A stretch of 64,000 nt of DNA from assembly GCA_020635435.1 (NCBI GenBank), contig JACJZU010000001.1, positions 496,001 to 560,000 of the forward strand, given 5' to 3'. The stretch comes from Flavobacteriales bacterium (GTDB lineage Bacteria > Bacteroidota > Bacteroidia > NS11-12g > UBA9320). Positions 35,801 through 42,033 of the stretch are shown piece after piece. The notes under the pieces are model-generated. The model was not told the origin of the DNA and did no database searches. It saw nothing but the letters and a program-made list of their open reading frames with translations. The position numbers were made by a program, and so were the translations under genes. Within the stretch, counting starts at the first letter, position 1; the number at the start of each line of letters is the position of its first letter.

Positions 35801-35826
35801 AAGGCAACGTGCAGTTGATACGATGA
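32815..35826 (+). CDS. Secreted PKD-domain protein with T9SS type B (CHU_C) tail
   Basis: 1003 residues. Signal region LLAGFLCIFLLFNNGGDSVT then GQ. The first 480 residues resemble the WHFG-type propeller of other Bacteroidota surface proteins. PKD domains follow near residue 505 (YFGDGDSAEM ... HTYALPGRYAV) and residue 598 (WFWDFGDGHDTV ... HTYTQSGLFRVTL), then a fibronectin-like segment. The gliding motility-associated C-terminal domain (FFIPDAFSPNADAHNN ... YNRWGGEIYSG) begins near residue 919, which marks type B T9SS secretion and often a surface-released product. Base composition jumps inside the gene, from about 33-40% GC before 34200 to 55-60% after it. The gene is translationally coupled upstream and lies one base from the next gene. 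Role unknown. Confidence 0.86.
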   Translation: MKLPVQQRLLAGFLCIFLLFNNGGDSVTGQSNLQWLIPLIPHYWYPDQVGKAYNLALDFRTEPASLGSRITASHSNYNLDRPLLLVNQSGEILAYSVSTDSISIHHFFSDKSFNLPLPLDTTLFKGTPDEGQIPFRYAFSAVLPTDQQHVYRVVLTAILSNAAYTHYALQRVYELEFFSSPDSLYLLGFNYLKQLSWYGESRWKKKWIPHGSRKPTCIFTAHGSDPESYWMVYSHRDSTGVVKYNIRSGFEKNVQFFSTLNNFIITNSHFSGNPISFNSKGNKIIAAGFNMDTSLLNEPSRNKPIDPNNSLYMYDFNNLTGEISNAVVVHQSRVVANGNTWFDPEFSYAIFSSNDSIVYAMVDPLYHWPNAIFQYKLFDTTQTGPLFIPWTGNKHQMFIGDAKLGPDGQIYITSAFSHGSPDDLAVIRYPNRRGTACGLLVFSEDSLRNLAGPYYPTGTIPVFQNWPSFVEPYHRLGFEPGRSCSGKSTRVLNDCDSNFFNRYRFYFGDGDSAEMNNNTRLADGSWAVEHTYALPGRYAVRLQAFRKKGSWLWYTDTITVLQSPKALFANRDSTGCQWIAYRFVNQSQASFKKQPITWFWDFGDGHDTVFVQTPPKAKPNPLHTYTQSGLFRVTLRIDDGYCRDTFYLDNRVNILPAPQPGITLNATYGCTPFEVHFARTWQDATDSVHWQSGDGQDYRTEQGLHTYRKPGSFEITQTLFGPTGCVTRDTQRVEVIEGFEEDYLPYLLRATLEGTDKVLVEWQEHPRAGAYNMYRNGDLVNKISATEYLETYDHPKAQYHIRALNLCEQESAQSNPGQLILLQGEQTGNEVAWVRWSGYVQWKQGVSRYVVQMNTSVPGEDDAAFVDLAVLDSGTFHLEDPQYRSDGAWQKCYRIKAISIENPNLVSYSNVLCLPYAPVFFIPDAFSPNADAHNNSFGPFSLGVTDYTLRIYNRWGGEIYSGRRWDGTYRDLPVPAGRYLYTIEGKTAKGGNIHLKGNVQLIR

Positions 35827-35827
35827 G

Positions 35828-36865
35828 ATGAACTTAAAAACAATGAAAATGAGAAACTATGTAGCACTATTGGCATTGTTGACTTTTTACACCGCTCACG
35901 CACAAACCGTTTATTCGTCGTGTGAGGGGGACAGTTTACTGTACGAAAAATACAGATACAACGCCAGTACACTTACCTTGAGGTGGGTGTATGAGAATGA
36001 TCATCCCTCGAAGGATAGTCTGAAGATCTCCGATGAGATCCGTAAAAGAATGTACCGCCCGCTATTTGCAGTACACAATGCCATCACCCTGGATGCGCGC
36101 GATACAATTGTGGAAATGCTGGATGTAAAAGCCATGGACAAGCACATGTTGAAGATCTTTTGTTTGAAGTGCCGCGTTGATGATTACTGGACTCGTGATT
36201 GCCAAAAGACACTCAATGGACCCAAGAATGCCCTGTTTATTGTTAATGACGATTACACCGCCTATCTCAAAGCCCATGGCGTGGAGCGATTACACTCGGA
36301 AGGTGATTGCATGGGTTCTGACGGTTACGCGGGTTGCAGGTGTCATTATGCGGCACAAGATTTCCTGAACTTACTGCAAATCAAAAAGACTATCGATACG
36401 TCTAGTTTCATTTGGCACGATCCACTATGGTGGCAATTTAGGCAATATATCTATGATTATCCCGGAGATATCTCTATAGAGTTCCATACGCATTATTCCG
36501 ATCTGACCTATTACTACAAATGGACGGATATTTCACCCAAAGAACATTACTGGAAATTCCGGGTTTTAAAGGATTGCCGGGTGGATTATTTGGGAGCTTT
36601 CGGAGACAAGCTGCCCGATGCTGTGTTGGACACGCTGTCGGACAAGGAATTCGCATTATTCCCCAACCCGGTATCGAATATTTTAACCATTTCAGGTATT
36701 CGTGAAGATATTAATTACATACTGCGCGATGCGACAGGAAGAATAGTCCAGGAAGGAGTTTCATCAAGTCGTCAGATCGATTTTCGGCACTTGGTGCAAG
36801 GGGTGTATTTTCTCTCTGTGCTGAATGAACCGTATGGCGAGGTAAGGAAAATAATTAAATATTAA
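35828..36865 (+). CDS. Cys-rich T9SS type A cargo protein
   Basis: 345 residues if it starts at ATG 35828; ATG 35843 (MKMRNYVALLALLTFYTAHA) gives a more typical signal peptide. The body has a Cys-rich central part (KIFCLKCRVDDYWTRDC, GDCMGSDGYAGCRCHYA) and aromatic-rich strands. A type A T9SS domain ends it (FALFPNPVSNILTISGIRED ... GVYFLSVLNEPYG). I do not recognise the central fold. The gene begins one base after the type B gene's stop and is the last of the three-gene operon. A small hairpin (ATTTAC-CCCA-GTAAAT, 36884-36899) follows but has no good T run. Confidence 0.78.
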   Translation: MNLKTMKMRNYVALLALLTFYTAHAQTVYSSCEGDSLLYEKYRYNASTLTLRWVYENDHPSKDSLKISDEIRKRMYRPLFAVHNAITLDARDTIVEMLDVKAMDKHMLKIFCLKCRVDDYWTRDCQKTLNGPKNALFIVNDDYTAYLKAHGVERLHSEGDCMGSDGYAGCRCHYAAQDFLNLLQIKKTIDTSSFIWHDPLWWQFRQYIYDYPGDISIEFHTHYSDLTYYYKWTDISPKEHYWKFRVLKDCRVDYLGAFGDKLPDAVLDTLSDKEFALFPNPVSNILTISGIREDINYILRDATGRIVQEGVSSSRQIDFRHLVQGVYFLSVLNEPYGEVRKIIKY

Positions 36866-37137
36866 CCTGCCGATCCTAAGAGTATTTACCCCAGTAAATC
36901 ACGTTTATCTTCTTGGAAGGCTATCGATGCCAAATAAAAGAGATTCTCCGTTCACATGAACAAAAGGTTGTCGCCGCTGCAATGATTCCATTTTCAAGTC
37001 AAGCACGACCCTTTTCTTCACCCTGCTCTTCACGAGAGTTAAAATTACACGGTAAAGGGTCAGCATGCACGCATTGTTATGAAGTGGAAGGGTACAGAGT
37101 GAGGCTGTTCTGAATAAAACTGAAAAGTATTGACCAA
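36866..37137. other. Intergenic region left of the composite segment
   Basis: No gene supported. It contains the weak hairpin at 36884-36899 and short open frames without family features. It ends at the 22-base repeat that abuts the IS. Confidence 0.4.
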
Positions 37138-37159
37138 CATTGGTCCACTGTCAATGGAA
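37138..37159. repeat. 22-base direct repeat, left copy
   Basis: Begins CATTGGTCCACTG and ends TCAATGGAA. It is identical to 41921-41942 and in the same orientation. Its last base is adjacent to the outer end of the IS. Its reverse complement (TTCCATTGACAGTGG...) resembles the IS inverted repeat (TTCCATTAACTGTGT...). Confidence 0.8.
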
Positions 37160-38455
37160 GAGAGTGTTTCAATAACTGTGTCAACTAGTTTCAAACGATA
37201 TATTAATTTGACACATGGAAAAGAAAGAAAAATTTGATTTTGAAGCCTTCAAGAAGTCGGCTGCTCAGCGGTTGAAGCAGGGCGAGAGTTTATTGGGCAA
37301 GGAAGGAGTATTAACGCCACTTCTACGAGATTTTCTGGAAGAGGCTTTGGCTGGTGAACTCGAAGCTCATATCGAGGAGGAAGACAAGCCCAACCGTAAG
37401 AACGGCAAAGGCAGGAAAGTGCTGAAGACTTCTTTGGGTACTGTAGAGATTGCGACTCCTCGCGATCGCAATGGCTCCTTTGAACCGGAGCTTGTTCCCA
37501 AACGTCAACGTAGCTTGGGTGTCGATCTTGATCGTCAGATCCTGGCACTATATGCACGAGGCGCAAGCTACGGCGACATTAGTGATCACCTGCAAGAGCT
37601 TTATGGCTTGGACGTATCTGCAACAACCGTGAGCAGGGTGACCGATAAGATCTTGCCATTGGTGCAAGAATGGCGCAACAGACCCCTGGAACAGGTTTAT
37701 CCCTTTGTTTGGCTGGATGCCATCCATTACAAAGTACGTCATGAAGGCCGTGTTATCAACCGTGCCGTGTACTGTATAATAGGGCTAAACCAAGAGGGTT
37801 ACAAAGAACTTCTGGGGATGTATATTGGAGAGAATGAAGGGGCTAAATTCTGGCTTCAGGTACTCACCGATCTACATAACAGAGGTGTCGAGGATATCTT
37901 CATTGCCAGTATCGACAACTTGACCGGCTTTGCAGATGCCATTGAGTCTATCTTCCCCTACACGGAAGTTCAGCTCTGTATTGTGCATCAGATCCGCAAC
38001 TCACAGAAGTACCTGTCCTACAAAGACGTGAAGGCTTTTATGACCGATTTAAAACCGGTCTACAAAGCCACTACCAAAGAGCAGGCAGAAAAATACCTGG
38101 ACCAATTAGAGTCCAACTGGGGCTTTAAATACCCAAAGGTCATCGACTCCTGGCGTAAAAACTGGCCCAGGCTCTCCAATTACTTCCAATACACTCCGGA
38201 TATCCGCAGGATTATTTACACAACAAACATCATTGAGGGATTCCACAGACAAATCCGGAATGTAACCAAGAGCAAAGGAGCCTTTACCTCTGAAGACGCG
38301 CTGATGAAGCTGCTCTTCCTGGCTCACGAGAATATTTGCGCCAAGTGGAACAGGCCTAGACACAACTGGAATCAAACACTAGCACAACTTTCAATTATTT
38401 TTGGAGATAGACTTAAACTGAATATCTGAATTGACACAGTTAATGGAACACATCC
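37160..38455 (+). mobile_element. IS256-family insertion sequence, full copy
   Basis: 1296 bases with one transposase gene. The ends form imperfect inverted repeats of about 25 bases. The left end reads GAGAGTGTTTCAATAACTG and continues to GTCAA. The right end, reverse-complemented, reads GGATGTGTTCCATTAACTG and continues the same way. No 8-9 base target duplication links 37152-37159 (CAATGGAA) with 38456-38463 (ACATTTTC), so the two ends probably no longer share their original insertion site. Confidence 0.85.
37215..38429 (+). CDS. IS256-family (mutator-type) transposase
   Basis: 404 residues, full length. The N-terminal DNA-binding half holds LAGELEAHIEEEDKPNRKNG, KTSLGTVEIATPRDRNGSF and the family block YARGASYGDISDHLQELYG. 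The DDE catalytic region shows D in FVWLDAIHYKVR, D in IASIDNLTGFADAI, the conserved C/H block LCIVHQIRNSQKYLS, and the catalytic E in YTTNIIEGFHRQIRNVTK. It cuts and inserts the element at its inverted repeats. No frameshift is seen, so it may be active and able to act on the inverted remnant's matching end at 41896-41920. ATG 37215 lies 55 bases inside the left end. Confidence 0.95.
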   Translation: MEKKEKFDFEAFKKSAAQRLKQGESLLGKEGVLTPLLRDFLEEALAGELEAHIEEEDKPNRKNGKGRKVLKTSLGTVEIATPRDRNGSFEPELVPKRQRSLGVDLDRQILALYARGASYGDISDHLQELYGLDVSATTVSRVTDKILPLVQEWRNRPLEQVYPFVWLDAIHYKVRHEGRVINRAVYCIIGLNQEGYKELLGMYIGENEGAKFWLQVLTDLHNRGVEDIFIASIDNLTGFADAIESIFPYTEVQLCIVHQIRNSQKYLSYKDVKAFMTDLKPVYKATTKEQAEKYLDQLESNWGFKYPKVIDSWRKNWPRLSNYFQYTPDIRRIIYTTNIIEGFHRQIRNVTKSKGAFTSEDALMKLLFLAHENICAKWNRPRHNWNQTLAQLSIIFGDRLKLNI

Positions 38456-38541
38456 ACATTTTCCAGGAGTTTACGCTGTTAACGGAGACGTGCACGTTTG
38501 TCCATTCCATTCAAATTATCACTCGTTCACAAGAACGCTCA
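38455..38541. repeat. Dispersed repeat, copy B (87 bases)
   Basis: Starts exactly at the right end of the full IS and ends just before the ATG of the metalloprotease. It matches copy A at 28662-28747. One frame is fully open and protein-like (HFPGVYAVNGDVHVCPFHSN ... SFTRTLI) to a TGA overlapping the protease start codon, so the repeat may be the tail of a lost gene. Confidence 0.75.
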
Positions 38542-38542
38542 T

Positions 38543-40858
38543 ATGACCAAAATCAACTGCCAAAGTTTGCGTTTTGCAGAAAAAAGAACGACATTGTTTG
38601 AAAATTTTATAGCCACGAAAAGATTTTCGTCATCTGTGTTGTTGCTTTTTAGTGCCGTATGGGCTTTTTCTCAAAGCTATGAGTGGGAGAAGTTCGAATA
38701 TGCCTCAGGACATTTCAGTTTTGAAGACACTCTTATCTGTGGTACCGCAGACAGTTTCGAGTTCACCGGAATCGGACTCAGTCAGGACTGCGAGATGATT
38801 CTTCACCATTCTGACTCACTCGCTCCAACACTTCGAGCGGGACACTACTATCAATATCACAAGGGCATCCCGGTCTTGGGTAGAAGCATTGTAGTGATAG
38901 AACGAGATGAGCATATTGTGCATATGCATGGAAATTGGGAAAGAAATTTGGATGTTGACACCAACATGTTGTTGTCATCAACTCAGATAGTTGATACTGC
39001 GATATTCTATGATACAGGAAGTTTCTATGCATGGCAGGACCCAGCTGTCGAGGCAGATTTAAGAGAAGATACTGGAGATTCTCTATCGACTCATTTCCCA
39101 AGTCCGAAGTTGGTAATCCGTACAGACACGAATAGTTCGATAGTCGCTGCCTACAAGGTGAATATGTTCCGATTGGTACCAGATACGGTCGAAGTTTATT
39201 ATTACCTAGACGCAACGACTGGGGCGCGAATAGCAGGGGGTATTTCAGGAATGAAGAGCACCGAAACTGGCACGGTGACTCCCGTTCATGTTAGTTGTTC
39301 TAACTCAGAGGATTTCACCACGTACATGAAATCATCTACGAAGTTTATTCTCAGAGATGATACGCGAGAAATCCATACGAAAAAGGGAGGATATACAATT
39401 TGGTGGAGTGACCCAGAAGTCACGGATAACGACAATTCATGGGCTTGTAACAAAGAACCGACGGCTCATTGGGCAGCCCAGTTGTCATGGGATTTTCTTG
39501 ACGATCAGGATGACAAGCCCGACAGACCGATCCGAGTTATTACCAAGCACGTTAATGGTGTAAATACTCCTACCTTAACAGATATACATCATCGTAAGGG
39601 TTATTATTATATAATGATCGCCAAGACGCGTGATGATGCCGAATGGAAAGTCGATCTGGACATTGTAGGTCACGAGTTTGGACATATTTACAATCATGAA
39701 AACACACTGTTGATCGAAAACTCGGACTTCCTCAGGGATTCTAAATTTCAACCCTATGGAATTGAAGAGTCGTTTTGTGATGTAATTGGTGCCATGATCC
39801 AAAAGGAGTTTTCAGGAACGATTGATTGGCAACTTGGAGAAGGCTCTTACGGTGCTCCTGGTAATCGAAATTTAAGCACCGGTGGTTCTAACGAAAATAG
39901 AGGTTCAGGAGAACAGTCCCAAAAATTTGAAGATCAAATCTTTAATGACAACAATAATTTAATTGAATACCACAAATTAGGGGGAGTACATAACAAAGTC
40001 TTTCAGCTATTGGTTGATGGCGGCACGCACAACAATAAATTCGTGAGTTCAATTGGTTACGACAAGGCAAAATTGCTGTTTTTCAAAGTTTCACAAATTA
40101 CCAGTGCCAACTCCTCGTTTGTAACCATAGCTCAGAATTACTTGTGGATGGCAACCGAAGAATGGAAGAAGTGCTCGCCAGAGTACAAGTCAGTTTTAGG
40201 TGCTTGGCACGCCGTTGGCATAACTGAAGCTCATGGGCTTCCAGCGATAAAGGATTGCATTACCATTGAAAAAAATCCTGGGTATGACTTTTTTGCACTA
40301 AAAGTGGGGGATATTGATCCTGATTGTGATATCCGATTTCACGGTGATGGTTACTTAGACAATTCTGACTCCGCATTTTCTTTCATTTGGAACGCACCTC
40401 AAGGTTGGCACTTTAATGTAACCGATGACACCTTGTTCGTAACGGGCATTGACCAACCACATTTGACCGATACCCTCTGGATGACTGCGGAACGGGGCGA
40501 CTCAACTTACCAGACTTTTCTCGTTGTTCAGATTTATGATGATAGTAGTGCCAATGCTGTTTGTATTCCCGAACAATTGAATAAGGCAGAGAGCTGGTCA
40601 AATGTCTGGGAGCTAAATAGCGTCCGAATTTACCCAAACCCGTCAACCAATAGCTTTCGAATAAATCTAGTTGATCTTGGATATGTTGGAGAAGTTTCCT
40701 TCCAGATTACAGACTTATCTGGCAAAACAGTCGCGAACGGTCTTTTTACCAGAAGGAATGACCGATGTGATATTTCAGAATTGCGGGAAGGCTCGTACGT
40801 ACTGCGATTTAACTTGGATGGCTTCTTGCTTTCTCGTAAATTATTAATCATTAGATGA
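38543..40858 (+). CDS. Thermolysin-like (M4) metalloprotease with T9SS type A tail
   Basis: 771 residues from ATG 38543; a TTG at 38498 lies inside the upstream repeat. A signal segment (SSSVLLLFSAVWAFSQ) is followed by an FTP-like propeptide, then the M4 core. The zinc motif HEFGH is at residues 377-381, the third ligand is E409 in EESFCDVIGAM, and the GGVHNKVFQLLVDGGTHN block corresponds to the usual GGVHxNSGIxNKAFYL but lacks about six residues. A type A T9SS tail ends the protein (VRIYPNPSTNSFRINLVDLG). It should be an extracellular protease. It is the main cargo between two inverted IS copies, with a more AT-rich composition than the core genes. Its stop overlaps the next gene's start. 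Confidence 0.9.
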   Translation: MTKINCQSLRFAEKRTTLFENFIATKRFSSSVLLLFSAVWAFSQSYEWEKFEYASGHFSFEDTLICGTADSFEFTGIGLSQDCEMILHHSDSLAPTLRAGHYYQYHKGIPVLGRSIVVIERDEHIVHMHGNWERNLDVDTNMLLSSTQIVDTAIFYDTGSFYAWQDPAVEADLREDTGDSLSTHFPSPKLVIRTDTNSSIVAAYKVNMFRLVPDTVEVYYYLDATTGARIAGGISGMKSTETGTVTPVHVSCSNSEDFTTYMKSSTKFILRDDTREIHTKKGGYTIWWSDPEVTDNDNSWACNKEPTAHWAAQLSWDFLDDQDDKPDRPIRVITKHVNGVNTPTLTDIHHRKGYYYIMIAKTRDDAEWKVDLDIVGHEFGHIYNHENTLLIENSDFLRDSKFQPYGIEESFCDVIGAMIQKEFSGTIDWQLGEGSYGAPGNRNLSTGGSNENRGSGEQSQKFEDQIFNDNNNLIEYHKLGGVHNKVFQLLVDGGTHNNKFVSSIGYDKAKLLFFKVSQITSANSSFVTIAQNYLWMATEEWKKCSPEYKSVLGAWHAVGITEAHGLPAIKDCITIEKNPGYDFFALKVGDIDPDCDIRFHGDGYLDNSDSAFSFIWNAPQGWHFNVTDDTLFVTGIDQPHLTDTLWMTAERGDSTYQTFLVVQIYDDSSANAVCIPEQLNKAESWSNVWELNSVRIYPNPSTNSFRINLVDLGYVGEVSFQITDLSGKTVANGLFTRRNDRCDISELREGSYVLRFNLDGFLLSRKLLIIR

Positions 40859-41562
40859 AGTCAATTTCTCTTGTTCTTGTTCTTGCTCTTCTAGTATCTT
40901 CTCTTTTGAAACAAGCGATTGGGCAGACTACAATTGAACGGGTCTATCTCAGCCAGCTCAATGGTTTCCCTTACTATACCGACAGATCATACAGTCCTTG
41001 GACATTTACCCATCCTCCTCACATGAGGAGTTCTCGGCTCAATTCCATTTATCACTATCTCGGTTTTGTGCCACAGCTCTCACTTCAACTTGAATTGACC
41101 AACGATGATGTCATCATATTAGAATCTAATTCTAATGAACGAACGCTGAATTTTGATTTTCCCACTTGTGAAAACTCAGACCCCAAACTGTACCCATTTT
41201 CTAAGCGATCCTTTTACACCTCGCTGTTGTTCGGAAAATCAATTGTTCACTCAAAGTTCAAAACGGTTGTAGCAGGAGGGTACGGGCATCATTGGATCTA
41301 TTCAACCGGTTCGGCGATTATTTGCAAGGAAGAAGATGTAACGAGACCCGATCACATAGGAGCTTTGAATACTGATCCGAGGACGAACTTGCCTTCTTTA
41401 GTCGGAAAGCTCGCTTTGTACTATCGTGTCACTCAGGCAAAAAAGGTATATGTCGGACTGGGAGCGAATTACATGTGGCTTCCAGAGAAAGCGGACATTT
41501 GGAATATGGGATTGACTGCTCAGGTAAAACTGTGGGAAAGAGATGGTACATGCATGCCATAG
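40855..41562 (+). CDS. Exported barrel-like protein coupled to the M4 protease
   Basis: 235 residues with a strong signal peptide (MKSISLVLVLALLVSSLLKQ, cut near AIGQ). The body shows strand-like stretches ending in aromatic residues (YHYLGFVPQLSLQLEL, SFYTSLLFGKSIVHSKF, KTVVAGGYGHHWIYSTG) and a final part resembling outer-membrane barrel strands (KKVYVGLGANYMWLPE, WNMGLTAQVKLW). I recognise no family. It overlaps the protease stop by four bases (ATGA), so the two are made together. It has no T9SS tail and would stay in the outer membrane or periplasm. It may be a partner, receptor or immunity-type protein for the protease, but nothing in the sequence proves that. Confidence 0.65.
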   Translation: MKSISLVLVLALLVSSLLKQAIGQTTIERVYLSQLNGFPYYTDRSYSPWTFTHPPHMRSSRLNSIYHYLGFVPQLSLQLELTNDDVIILESNSNERTLNFDFPTCENSDPKLYPFSKRSFYTSLLFGKSIVHSKFKTVVAGGYGHHWIYSTGSAIICKEEDVTRPDHIGALNTDPRTNLPSLVGKLALYYRVTQAKKVYVGLGANYMWLPEKADIWNMGLTAQVKLWERDGTCMP

Positions 41563-41734
41563 TATCTTAGAGAGTATAGAATAAAACACCATAGCGGTTT
41601 TCTATTTCATTAAATCTTTCAATAAATGGGTCATTCCCAGAGCCAATTACTTCCACATAGGCAATCTATAGTCTTCGCGTTAGTTTCCGTAGACATTTTA
41701 TGGGAGTCTGAATCGGTATTTCGGGAACCACCTT
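41563..41734. other. Spacer between cargo genes and truncated IS
   Basis: No gene or clear terminator seen. Homology to the full IS begins at about 41735. Confidence 0.4.
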
Positions 41735-41865
41735 GCCTTTTCCAGAAAATCTCGTAGAAGTGTCGTTAAAACTCCTTCCTTGCCCAATAAACGCTCGCCC
41801 TGCTTCAACCGCAGAGTATCCGACTTCTCGAAGGCTTCAAAATCAAATTTTTCTTTCTTTTCCAT
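41735..41865 (-). pseudogene. Transposase N-terminal fragment
   Basis: ATG at 41865 on the minus strand. It reads MEKKEKFDFEAFEKSDTLRL, then KQGERLLGKEGVLTTLLRDF, then LEKA, after which similarity to the full transposase ends. The catalytic region is missing, so it cannot be active. Confidence 0.9.
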
Positions 41866-41920
41866 GTGTCAAGTTGATACATCGTTTGAAACTAGTTGAC
41901 ACAGTTAATGGAACACATCC
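41735..41920 (-). mobile_element. Truncated, inverted copy of the IS256-family element
   Basis: Minus-strand left end of the same IS type as 37160-38455: an inverted repeat at 41896-41920, then the leader and the first 43 or so transposase codons. It is about 93% identical to the full copy over the coding part. Homology stops sharply after CTGGAAAAGGC on the minus strand. The inverted repeat matches the right end of the full IS (GGATGTGTTCCATTAACTG) better than the full copy's own left end. Confidence 0.9.
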
Positions 41921-41942
41921 CATTGGTCCACTGTCAATGGAA
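41921..41942. repeat. 22-base direct repeat, right copy
   Basis: Identical to 37138-37159. It begins at the base after the end of the truncated IS, so the two copies exactly frame the segment between the IS outer ends. Confidence 0.8.
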
Positions 41943-42033
41943 ATAACCTCAGACGTATCAACAACGAGCCACCGCTCGCTATGGAGCCCAAAGAAAGGTC
42001 AGGCATTTGCTCTGATCGCTCCGGAATTCCAGA

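Noticed and set aside
36866..37137. Short open frames left of the IS
   Set aside because: No start context, signal or similarity to any domain I recognise.
37138..41942. 22-base repeats as a target-site duplication of one composite transposition
   Set aside because: Known IS256-type duplications are 8-9 bases, and the repeat itself resembles an IS end, so a simple duplication is unlikely.
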